Assembly: GCA_030180135.1 (NCBI GenBank)
Contig: CM058230.1
Coordinates: 107,127,503-107,191,502, forward strand
From: Orychophragmus violaceus
Taxonomy: Eukaryota; Streptophyta; Magnoliopsida; Brassicales; Brassicaceae
DNA length: 64,000 nt
Reading direction: 5' to 3'
Shown: positions 48,592-58,287 of the stretch, in pieces
Numbering within the stretch: position 1 is the stretch's first letter
Layout: the number at the start of each line of letters is the position of its first letter
The notes under the pieces: model-generated
Told to the model about the DNA's origin: nothing
The model's input: only the letters and a program-made list of their open reading frames with translations
Database searches by the model: none
Translations under genes and position numbers: made by a program

Positions 48592-49273
48592 TGAAAGGAT
48601 CTTTTGGTGTTAATCCTGATTCAATTCATCAGATTACTTGATCTTAAACATGCCAGATCTAGGTTCTCTTGAATAGAAACAATATAGATCTCACCTGTTA
48701 CCTTTTATGCAGCGGAAATATGAAGAACAGGTCAGAGATCAGAGAGCCACCGAGAGATAACTCCTCCAGAGGTTCACACACGCACACCAATCAGGAAGCA
48801 GGCTGCTAGGCCACTGGGAGAAACCGGCGCAGGGGAGAGAGAGAGTTGACGGCTCAGATTAGGGTTACTTTGGTTCTGAACTCGAGTTTTATTTATAAAA
48901 CTTGTCCGGTTCGTTTTGGGCCATTTGGCCCAAATGCCAATTAACTCCGAGGCGTTCGCGCATTGCATCGATCGTTGCACCTTATGCATCGATCGATGCA
49001 CAATGGCTAAAACCTCTTATTCTCTCTAAGTATAGTAAATGCCTAGCACTTTTACCATACTCCTGCTAAACCGTTCCTACACGATTTCCTGTTAGCTTAG
49101 GCGTGTGACCCATATGGGATCATATAATAAAGGCAATAAGTCCAAGACTTATAGATCATGAGCGGACTCTAGCAAGCCATCATGACCGCCAGTATTATAT
49201 GACTTATGTCTGATCTTTGACATACTCTTACTTTCTAGAGACAGTACCGAGATTACTGGACACATTTCCAACA
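48592..49273 (-). repeat. Element F 3' LTR (682 bp)
   Basis: TGAAAGGATC...TTCCAACA on the plus strand; similar to the E and C LTRs. Has the GGGCC inverted pair (near 48915-48935) and a 45-nt dyad (48961-49005). Confidence 0.9.
48961..49005. promoter_or_regulatory. 45-nt dyad in F LTR
   Basis: Outer arms CATTG and CAATG, with inner TGCATCGATCGATGCA, a perfect palindrome. It matches the E dyad in position and length but with paired base changes. Confidence 0.6.
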
Positions 49274-49284
49274 ATCTCCCACTT
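49274..49284 (-). other. Element F polypurine tract
   Basis: AAGTGGGAGAT on the minus strand, identical to E. Confidence 0.8.
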
Positions 49285-49510
49285 GTACTGGAATCTCTGT
49301 TGTAACATCCCCGAACCGGCCTACGGGCCATTGGGCGTCCATAGGACCAGAAACTCGAACCTAAGGCTGAGATGGCCAAAAGGGAAGTGTTCTATGGACG
49401 GAATTAGGTTAAGCTCAGCTGGAATGGAGCTTAATCAAGTGGGAATCAGCTGGAATAAGTGTGGGTAGCTCGGCTCAGCTCGGTTGAAGTGTGAAGTGTG
49501 AAAGTGAGCT

Positions 49511-49535
49511 GATCAGCTAGTGACACTAGCTGATC
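49511..49535. promoter_or_regulatory. 25-nt U3 dyad, element B
   Basis: Arms GATCAGCTAGTG and CACTAGCTGATC around one base. Compared with A, D and G, both arms carry a matching change (A for G and T for C), so symmetry is kept. The second LTR copy lies at 56564-56588. Confidence 0.78.
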
Positions 49536-49632
49536 CTAGCGCCCATAAGCGAATGGCCACCAATGGACTTGTGTCCATTCGCTAGCCCAAAGGCAGCCAT
49601 TGCCATGGGCGGTTATTGGGCGATCCAAGGCT

Positions 49633-49640
49633 TATAAATA
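49633..49640 (+). promoter_or_regulatory. TATA box of element B 5' LTR
   Basis: TATAAATA in GGCTTATAAATAGAAGCC, about 98 bp after the dyad. Transcription would start about 30 bp downstream. Confidence 0.8.
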
Positions 49641-49882
49641 GAAGCCTTGGGGGTCATTTTTCGCACACAAGTTCACAAGGGAAGAAATCCAGAATTTCTT
49701 AAAGGCAAAGGCCATAAAACCGAGTGAAACCTAGAGAGAGAAAGAGGCGTTTTGTGGCCGGTTTTCTAGAGAGAGAGTCGGCGTGTGTTCAAGGGTTTTG
49801 GTGGTGTATTGGAGCGGCTTAAGGAAGCGTGATGACTGGAGAAACAAGCCGTGATCCGGGCAAGTCCACCACGACCGCAAAG

Positions 49883-50880
49883 GTTAGTCCGTGACCATTC
49901 TTCTCGCGGCCTTGGGTCAAACCGTGGCCTTCGGCCGGTTTAGTATGGCCGGATTACTTCTCTCCTTCTTCTATTTCTGGAACTAGAACCGGGCTTAGGC
50001 TTGACGGTTTTAGGCGCGGTTATGCATAAAGAACAACCGATTGGCCAAGGGCCATGATCGTGTTGGCTAAGGCGCACGGTTGGGATCAAGAGGCGCGAAG
50101 GACTTAAGCGAACCGTTGGTCGTGAATGATCGGACGGCAAACCGGGAAGGTTTGGCCGGGTCATGCGATCGCAAGCGGTGTACCGTGTGGACGGACGGTC
50201 GGACGGTTTATCTCGGGATAGCCGGGCCGTATCCGCATATGGGCTTAGTCGGCGTAACGGTTGAGTGCAACCGGAAGGATCACAATCGGGCTGGGAAAAT
50301 GGCCGACGCGTTAAGGACGAGAATCGCGCACCACATACCGCGGCCACGGATCGATGGCAACCGTCCGCGGACCATCGCATCCGTTCGCGGTGAACGGTCG
50401 CGACCTTTCATTACGATCGGGCACTTCGACCACGGGACGCTAGCACGGGCAGACGCGATGTCCATACGGACGATCGCATGTTCACGCTGGCCGACCACGG
50501 ACGTGAAGCGCTGGACGTGACGAATGCTTGTCTTACGCGATCGCGGTACACGGCACGTCAACGCGTACGATCGTCCGGTCCTTATGGACGCACGGACCAA
50601 GCATATGCGGATGGGCCATGGATCGCAAGCGATCAGTTCACGGTCGTCCGGGACGGACGTGAACGCGGCAAGACGGACTGGACGCGGATTCTCGATACGG
50701 TCTTGAATTCGGTCGCGGTTTGGGTCGCGGTTTATACTTAAGGCATGGACCGCTTAGATGGAACTTAGAAAGGACTTAGGTTTATTGTTGCATGGGATAT
50801 TGGGATCATATAGTATGATATTTTGTTAAGTTGTTGGTTATTACCGTAGATGCATACTTAACGTGATATTTGTGTTTCAG
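49883..50880 (+). other. Possible leader intron inside element B 5' LTR (998 nt)
   Basis: CAAAG|GTTAGT at the left, and TACTTAACG (branch-like) followed by TTTGTGTTTCAG|GACATG at the right. These are good plant splice signals, and comparable ones occur in the element A LTR. Removal would shorten the CpG-rich leader and its upstream ATGs. Not proven. Confidence 0.45.
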
Positions 50881-51232
50881 GACATGCGGACGATCATAAG
50901 GATGATCGATCCTAGGAGCGGACCGAGACGGGACGAGTGGTGTGTGTGTAGAGATAGACTTGTTTAGGACCGAATACTGTATTAGCATAATGCACTTGAC
51001 TCACATTGTATTTGGTACCTTGGTTTGATTAATAAAAGTCTATTTCTGTCTTATGATAACTCGTTTGCCTTAGAATAAAATGAATGGAATTGTTTGAATG
51101 GAAATGAACTAAGCTTGAATTTGACTAAGTATAGAATAAATGGGCTTGAGGTTGACAACGAACCTCAAGTCGGGATACTTAGGGAATGGAACGGCCGTTC
51201 CGGCCGTAGTGTCGGGATGGGGTGTTTCAAGT

Positions 51233-51244
51233 TGGTATCAGAGC
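51233..51244 (+). other. Element B primer-binding site
   Basis: TGGTATCAGAGC three bases after the 5' LTR; complementary to initiator tRNA-Met. Confidence 0.95.
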
Positions 51245-51366
51245 GGAGTTATTTCCTAGGCTTTGGGTTAAGGGCTACACCACTCGTCCGGGTTGAGGTC
51301 TGCGGTAGAAATGCATTAGAAATATTAGGACTTGAAGATTGCTTGCTTGATATTTATTGTATCTTG

Positions 51367-52860
51367 ATGAATCTTCAGGTTGGTAAGAAGTCCAAGAGGA
51401 CTAAGGATAAGGAGGCGTCTGCGACCGGCCAAGGCCAAAAGGTCCAGACCACTCCTGTTGCGCCTGGGTTAACCGGTCCTGAGGTTAACCAGACAGGCAT
51501 TGAGCCTCCGGCTCCTCACATTCCTGACGGGACTAGGGTTTCCGAACCGGACGTTCAGGTTGGGAATGAGGACGAGCGGATGGGCGAGTCATCTTCTCAT
51601 GCGGCTCACACTGAGGCCGGTCATGGGAATGATGATGCCACAGGTGGTGGTGACGGTGAGCCGTTTACAGCCGTCCCGAACATCGGTCAGATGTGGACGT
51701 TGCTTAAGACGGTCATGGACCAGCTTACGACTTTGAACCAGAGCATTTCTGGCCAGAAGTCAGCTGAGGGTGAGCCGCGGGTCCAAGTCCCTGAGACTTC
51801 GGCCCCGAGTGATAATGACTCAGACGTAGTAGTGATAGCGTCACCGGTTCATAAGAAGGACCGTAAGGTGGACTATCTCAACGTCTTGGGCCATATCACC
51901 AAGTTGGGAACCAAGCCCTTTAAGGGCAGTGCTGACCCACTTGAGGCTGATGAATGGAGGTCACGGCTTGTCCGGAACTTCCGTTCTACCCGCTGTCCAA
52001 AGGATTACCGTAAGGACATTGCGATCCACTTCCTGGAAGGGGATGCGCATAATTGGTGGCTGTCAGTGGACAGACGCACCAAGGGCCTTCTCGAGTCGTT
52101 CGAGGACTTTGAGACTGAATTCAACCGGAAGTACTTCCCGGCCGAGGCTTGGGATCGTATGGAAGGAAAGTATTTGAGTTTGGTCCAAGGTTACAAGACG
52201 GTTCGGGAGTATGAGGCCGAGTTCGACCGTCTCAGACGTTTTGTGGGACGGGACGTAGAGGATGAGCCAGCTCAGGTCCGTCGGTTCCTTCGCGGCTTGC
52301 GTCCGGAACTTAAGACCCACTGCTCGGTTTGTTCTTACGATTCTGTCTCGGAGTTGGTCGAACGGGCCGCAACGGTCGAGGCCAATTTGGTCGAGGTGAA
52401 GCAGGCGGTGGCCAAGTCGCAAGACAAGGGGGCCAGCCGACCTGTGAAGGACCTGAAGAGGAAATGGGGCCAAGGGGCTGATAACCAATCCTCTGACCGC
52501 GCAGAATGCGCCTCCTGTGGGAAGCAACACTCCGGAAGCTGTTGGAAGAAAAGGAGGACCTGCGTGAAGTGTGGTAGCAAGGACCATGAGGTCGCGAGCT
52601 GTCCACAGGTTGAGGGTATCAAGGAAGTGACGGAGAAACCGCGCACATGTTTCCGTTGTGGACAACCGGGACACTATGCCCGGGAGTGTCCGAGTGGCCG
52701 AGACGGACGGTCGGGAGCTCCGAAAGTGGAGCGGGGTCGTGAGGGCCGTACGGGACCTACTAAGGGTACGGCTGCTAATCCCCGTATCTACGAGCTCGTG
52801 AAGGACTCGGGAGAGGCCGGCTCCTTCGATGCGATTACTGGTATGTCACTTGAACCCTAA
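51367..52860 (+). CDS. gag: Element B Gag
   Basis: 497 codons from the first ATG near the conserved start. The frame is open further upstream, and the ATG sits just before a CTTCAG|GTTGG site, so a spliced start is possible. A basic KKSKRTKDKE start is followed by an acidic low-complexity part, then the Gag domain with DPLEADEWRSRLVRNFRSTR and NWWLSVDRR (about residues 190-240). Two CX2CX4HX4C knuckles follow, CVKCGSKDHEVASC and CFRCGQPGHYAREC (about residues 399-440). Gag forms the particle and packages RNA. The last seven codons and the stop lie inside the putative intron, so unspliced RNA gives Gag alone. Confidence 0.92.
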   Translation: MNLQVGKKSKRTKDKEASATGQGQKVQTTPVAPGLTGPEVNQTGIEPPAPHIPDGTRVSEPDVQVGNEDERMGESSSHAAHTEAGHGNDDATGGGDGEPFTAVPNIGQMWTLLKTVMDQLTTLNQSISGQKSAEGEPRVQVPETSAPSDNDSDVVVIASPVHKKDRKVDYLNVLGHITKLGTKPFKGSADPLEADEWRSRLVRNFRSTRCPKDYRKDIAIHFLEGDAHNWWLSVDRRTKGLLESFEDFETEFNRKYFPAEAWDRMEGKYLSLVQGYKTVREYEAEFDRLRRFVGRDVEDEPAQVRRFLRGLRPELKTHCSVCSYDSVSELVERAATVEANLVEVKQAVAKSQDKGASRPVKDLKRKWGQGADNQSSDRAECASCGKQHSGSCWKKRRTCVKCGSKDHEVASCPQVEGIKEVTEKPRTCFRCGQPGHYARECPSGRDGRSGAPKVERGREGRTGPTKGTAANPRIYELVKDSGEAGSFDAITGMSLEP

Positions 52861-52930
52861 TTTCTTCAAATTACTGCATAGCATATTGGGGAAATAAAGC
52901 GGGGCTTATATGCATTGTGGGAATGTGTAG
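52841..52930 (+). other. Putative intron between gag and protease, element B (90 bp)
   Basis: Starts GTATGT after ATTACTG and ends GTGTAG before GGACCGTT. The gag frame runs into it and stops at TAA (52858-52860), with a second in-frame TAG at 52879. The length is 30 codons exactly, and removal joins gag and pol in frame at a TG-TV sequence typical of the protease N terminus. Element A has the same borders with a different interior of 102 bp. Confidence 0.75.
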
Positions 52931-55900
52931 GGACCGTTGTGGTAGGAGGTGTAGAAACACTGACTATGTTTGATTCCGGGGCTACACATAGTTTTGTTAG
53001 TCCTAGGATGATAGGGAAAGGCTTGTTCCAGAAGGAACAGGTCGTGGGCCAAGGCATTGTAAATGCGGCCGGAGGGCAAGTAATGCCCGTGCTAGGTTTA
53101 GTTAGTGGTATACCAGTCTCCATAGGAGGCGTAAGTATGCCAGCTGACCTAGTGGTGGTCCAGCTCAAGCATCACGAGGTGATCTTGGGTATGGATTGGT
53201 TGGGACAAAACCGAGCCACTATTGACTGTCACCGGGGAAGGGTGAAGTTTGATAGACCAGAAGGCAAGGTCACGTTCCAAGGAGTGAGACCGACTTCAGG
53301 AAGTCTGGTCGTCTCTGCTATCCAAGCAGAGAAGATGTTGGAAAAGGGATGCGAGGCATACCTAGCCACCATCACCACTAAGGAAGTGGGAACGGAAGTA
53401 AAGATTGGTGATATCCCAGTGGTTCGGGACTTTGATGAGGTGTTCAAGGCCTTAGAAGGCTTACCGCCTGACAGGTCTGATCCATTCGTCATTGAACTTG
53501 AACCAGGGACGAAGCCTCTGTCTAAGGCTCCGTACAGAATGGCTCCGGCTGAGATGGCCGAGCTGAAGAAGCAGCTGGAAGAACTGCTAGACAAGGGTTT
53601 TATTAGACCGAGCAGTTCCCCATGGGGCGCTCCCGTTCTTTTTGTCAAAAAGAAGGATGGAAGCCTCCGGCTGTGCATCGACTACCGCGGTATAAACCGG
53701 GTCACTGTGAAGAACAAGTACCCGTTGCCTCGGATAGACGAGCTGTTGGATCAACTAAAAGGTTCAACCGTGTTTTCCAAGATCGATCTGGCGTCGGGAT
53801 ACCATCAAATCCCGATAGCGCCTGAGGACGTGAGGAAAACCGCGTTTAGAACCCGGTATGGTCACTACGAGTTTGTAGTCATGCCATTTGGTCTAACAAA
53901 TGCACCAGCGGCCTTCATGAAGATGATGAACAGTGTCTTCCGGGAATGGTTAGATAGGTTTGTGATCATTTTCATTGATGACATTCTTGTCTACTCCAAG
54001 AACCGTGAAGAACACCGTGAACATCTAAGGATTGTACTAGAGACCTTGAGGACACACCAGCTCTACGCCAAGTTGAGCAAGTGTAGTTTCTGGCAGAGTA
54101 GCGTGGGCTTCCTTGGACACATCGTGTCTGACAAGGGAGTTGCGGTCGACCCGGAGAAGATCCGGTCGATTGAGGAGTGGCCGCGGCCAAGGAACGCAAC
54201 CGAGGTTCGGAGTTTCCTTGGTTTGGCCGGTTATTATAGGCGGTTCGTCCAGGGTTTTGCAAGTATGGCTAAGGCCATGACTAAGCTAACCGGAAAGAAC
54301 GTAAAGTTCGAATGGACGGAGGCCGCGGAGAAGAGTTTCCAGGACTTGAAGGTCATGCTAACCAAGGCGCCAATCCTGACCCTGCCCATGGACAACGTGC
54401 CTTACGTGGTCTATACAGATGCATCCCGGATCGGTCTGGGTTGTGTTCTGATGCAGGAAGGAAAGGTGATTGCTTACGCTTCAAGACAGTTGAGGAAACA
54501 CGAGGGTAATTACCCCACTCACGATCTCGAAATGGCCGCTGTGGTGTTTGCACTTAAGATCTGGCGATCTTATCTCTACGGAGCCAAAGTGCAATTATTC
54601 ACCGACCATAAGAGTCTGAAGTATGTGTTCACTCAGCCTGACTTGAACCTGAGGCAAAGAAGATGGATGGAGTTGGTGGCGGATTACGATCTAGACATCA
54701 CCTACCATCCGGGAAAAGCTAACTTGGTAGCAGACGCCTTGAGTCGGAAGAGGACCGAGGTGGCCGTGGAGAAAGATGCAGAGACCTTGGTCGGTTTGGT
54801 CAGGTCCTTGCATCTGAACGCATTGTCAGTGGACAATGAGCCACTCGGCCTTGGAGCAGCAGATCAGGCGGATCTGTTGACTCGTGTACGGTTGGCTCAG
54901 GAACATGATGAAGAGCTGATCAAGTCGGTAAACAACAACAACACCGAGTACCAGTTTACCAACAATGGAACGATTGTGGTGAATGGACGGGTGTGTGTTC
55001 CCGACGTGAAGGTCCTTAAGGAAGAAATCTTAAGGATGGCTCATCAGTCTAAGTTCTCCATTCATCCTGGACAGACCAAGATGTACCAAGACCTCAAACG
55101 GTACTATCATTGGGTCGGGATGAAGAGAGACATAGCAGAATGGGTGTCCAAGTGCCAAACGTGTCAGTTGGTTAAGATTGAGCACCAAGTCCCAAGTGGC
55201 CTATTGCAAAGTTTACCCATTCCGGAATGGAAGTGGGATCACATCACCATGGACTTTGTAACAGGACTACCTGCGACTCGGTTGAGGAAGGACACGATTT
55301 GGGTAGTAGTGGACAGGCTGACCAAGTCTGCACACTTCTTGGCCATCAGGAAGACTGATGGAGTAGGCAAGCTTGCTGAGAGATACATTGATGAGGTCGT
55401 AAGACTTCACGGTATTCCAGCAAGTATTGTGTCGGACCGAGATGGTCGGTTCACTTCTTATTTTTGGCAAGCTTTTCAAAAAGCCCTGGGAACAAGAGTG
55501 AACATGAGTACGGCTTACCATCCTCAGACGGATGGGCAGTCGGAGAGGACCATACAAACGCTGGAAGACATGCTAAGGGCGTGTGTTCTGGATTGGGGCG
55601 ATTCTTGGGAGAAGTACTTGCCCTTGACCGAGTTTGCTTATAACAACAGTTATCAAGCAAGCATCGGGATGTCGCCTTATGAAGCGTTGTATGGCCGGCC
55701 TTGTAGGACCCCATTGTGTTGGACACAAGTGGGAGAATCCAGTGTGGTTGGACCGGACATAATTGCCGAGACCACCGAGCAAATCCGATTCCTAAAGGCT
55801 AAGATGAAGGAGGCGCAAGATCGCCAAAGGAGTTATGCCAACAAGAGAAGGAAAGACCTTGAGTTCCAAGTTGGGGACCGGGTTTACCTTAAGATGATTA

Positions 55901-56358
55901 CCTTCCGGGGAAGGGCTAGGGTTTCTAAGAGAGGGAAACTGGACCCGAGGTACTTGGGGCCATTCACGATTCTGGAAAGGGTCGGGAAAGTGGCTTACAA
56001 GTTGGACTTGCCCAACGAGATGGAAGCATTTCACAATGTGTTCCATGTCTCGCAGTTGCGCAAGTGCCTCTCGGATCAAGACGTTATTTTGCCCGAGATC
56101 CCCGCAGATCTTAAGGCAAACCTCACGCTGGAAACTAGACCCTTAAGGATCTTGGACCGGCTGGAAAAGGCCACCAGGAAGAAGGTAATTCAGATGATTA
56201 AGGTGGAATGGATTTGCAACGGAGTTAAGGAAATCACTTGGGAAACCGAGGCCCGGATGAAGGCTGATTACCCAGAGTGGTTTGAGGAGTTTACAAGGGA
56301 CGAACTTCTTGGAGCGGATTCGGGGACGAATCCATTTCAAGGGGGGGAGAACTTGTAA
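52931..56358 (+). CDS. pol: Element B Pol: protease, RT, RNase H, integrase, chromodomain
   Basis: About 1142 codons, fully open. Protease motif FDSGATHSF lies near residue 15; reverse transcriptase follows with RLCIDYRGINRV and catalytic FIDDILVYSK (about 347); RNase H has YTDAS (about 495) and TDHKSLKYVF. Integrase has its HHCC finger ending KCQTCQLVK (about 705-745) and core residues in MDFVTGLP, SDRDGRF and DGQSERT, the last two spaced as in DDE integrases. The C-terminal PLRILDRLEKATRKK and EITWETE (about 1068-1110) look like a Tekay-type chromodomain, which would guide integration to chromatin. No ATG opens it, so it is probably made as Gag-Pol after splicing. The stop TAA lies within the first bases of the 3' LTR. 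Confidence 0.95.
56316..56333 (+). other. Hairpin before the polypurine tract, element B
   Basis: GGATTCG and CGAATCC arms around GGGA, 5 bp before the purine tract and within the pol frame. Found in the same place in A, D and G. Confidence 0.65.
56339..56350 (+). other. Element B polypurine tract
   Basis: AAGGGGGGGAGA three bases before the 3' LTR. Confidence 0.88.
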
Positions 56359-58282
56359 CATCCCCGAACCGGCCTACGGGCCATTGGGCGTCCATAGGAC
56401 CAGAAACTCGAACCTAAGGCTGAGATGGCCAAAAGGGAAGTGTTCTATGGACGGAATTAGGTTAAGCTCAGCTGGAATGGAGCTTAATCAAGTGGGAATC
56501 AGCTGGAATAAGTGTGGGTAGCTCGGCTCAGCTCGGTTGAAGTGTGAAGTGTGAAAGTGAGCTGATCAGCTAGTGACACTAGCTGATCCTAGCGCCCATA
56601 AGCGAATGGCCACCAATGGACTTGTGTCCATTCGCTAGCCCAAAGGCAGCCATTGCCATGGGCGGTTATTGGGCGATCCAAGGCTTATAAATAGAAGCCT
56701 TGGGGGTCATTTTTCGCACACAAGTTCACAAGGGAAGAAATCCAGAATTTCTTAAAGGCAAAGGCCATAAAACCGAGTGAAACCTAGAGAGAGAAAGAGG
56801 CGTTTTGTGGCCGGTTTTCTAGAGAGAGAGTCGGCGTGTGTTCAAGGGTTTTGGTGGTGTATTGGAGCGGCTTAAGGAAGCGTGATGACTGGAGAAACAA
56901 GCCGTGATCCGGGCAAGTCCACCACGACCGCAAAGGTTAGTCCGTGACCATTCTTCTCGCGGCCTTGGGTCAAACCGTGGCCTTCGGCCGGTTTAGTATG
57001 GCCGGATTACTTCTCTCCTTCTTCTATTTCTGGAACTAGAACCGGGCTTAGGCTTGACGGTTTTAGGCGCGGTTATGCATAAAGAACAACCGATTGGCCA
57101 AGGGCCATGATCGTGTTGGCTAAGGCGCACGGTTGGGATCAAGAGGCGCGAAGGACTTAAGCGAACCGTTGGTCGTGAATGATCGGACGGCAAACCGGGA
57201 AGGTTTGGCCGGGTCATGCGATCGCAAGCGGTGTACCGTATGGACGGACGGTCGGACGGTTTATCTCGGGATAGCCGGGCCGTATCCGCATATGGGCTTA
57301 GTCGGCGTAACGGTTGAGTGCAACCGGAAGGATCACAATCGGGCTGGGAAAATGGCCGACGCGTTAAGGACGAGAATCGCGCACCACATACCGCGGCCAC
57401 GGATCGATGGCAACCGTCCGCGGACCATCGCATCCGTTCGCGGTGAACGGTCGCGACCTTTCATTACGATCGGGCACTTCGACCACGGGACGCTAGCACG
57501 GGCAGACGCGATGTCCATACGGACGATCGCATGTTCACGCTGGCCGACCACGGACGTGAAGCGCTGGACGTGACGAATGCTTGTCTTACGCGATCGCGGT
57601 ACACGGCACGTCAACGCGTACGATCGTCCGGTCCTTATGGACGCACGGACCAAGCATATGCGGATGGGCCATGGATCGCAAGCGATCAGTTCACGGTCGT
57701 CCGGGACGGACGTGAACGCGGCAAGACGGACTGGACGCGGATTCTCGATACGGTCTTGAATTCGGTCGCGGTTTGGGTCGCGGTTTATACTTAAGGCATG
57801 GACCGCTTAGATGGAACTTAGAAAGGACTTAGGTTTATTGTTGCATGGGATATTGGGATCATATAGTATGATATTTTGTTAAGTTGTTGGTTATTACCGT
57901 AGATGCATACTTAACGTGATATTTGTGTTTCAGGACATGCGGACGATCATAAGGATGATCGATCCTAGGAGCGGACCGAGACGGGACGAGTGGTGTGTGT
58001 GTAGAGATAGACTTGTTTAGGACCGAATACTGTATTAGCATAATGCACTTGACTCACATTGTATTTGGTACCTTGGTTTGATTAATAAAAGTCTATTTCT
58101 GTCTTATGATAACTCGTTTGCCTTAGAATAAAATGAATGGAATTGTTTGAATGGAAATGAACTAAGCTTGAATTTGACTAAGTATAGAATAAATGGGCTT
58201 GAGGTTGACAACGAACCTCAAGTCGGGATACTTAGGGAATGGAACGGCCGTTCCGGCCGTAGTGTCGGGATGGGGTGTTTCA
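56354..58282 (+). repeat. Element B 3' LTR (1929 bp)
   Basis: Identical to 49301-51229 at an offset of 7053, except for one A/G difference (A at about 57240). Includes dyad 56564-56588 and TATA 56686-56693. Confidence 0.95.
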
Positions 58283-58287
58283 TCTGT

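Larger units (their letters stand above)
49301..51229 (+). repeat. Element B 5' LTR (1929 bp)
   Basis: Starts TGTAACATCCCCG and ends GGGGTGTTTCA. U3 has an AGCT-rich part (about 49385-49540), the 25-nt dyad (49511-49535) and TATAAATA (49633-49640). A CpG-rich leader follows at about 49850-50740, containing a possible intron (49883-50880). No gene: frames of up to 146 codons occur on both strands of the CpG-rich part. Confidence 0.95.
49301..58282 (+). mobile_element. Element B: near-intact Tekay-type Ty3/gypsy chromovirus
   Basis: 8982 bp with TG...CA ends, a TCTGT duplication (49296-49300 and 58283-58287) and two 1929-bp LTRs in which I find only one difference. Gag and pol are both open, and PBS and polypurine tract are present. 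The empty site can be read in element E at about 34500-34520. This is the youngest insertion in the window and could be active. Confidence 0.95.
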
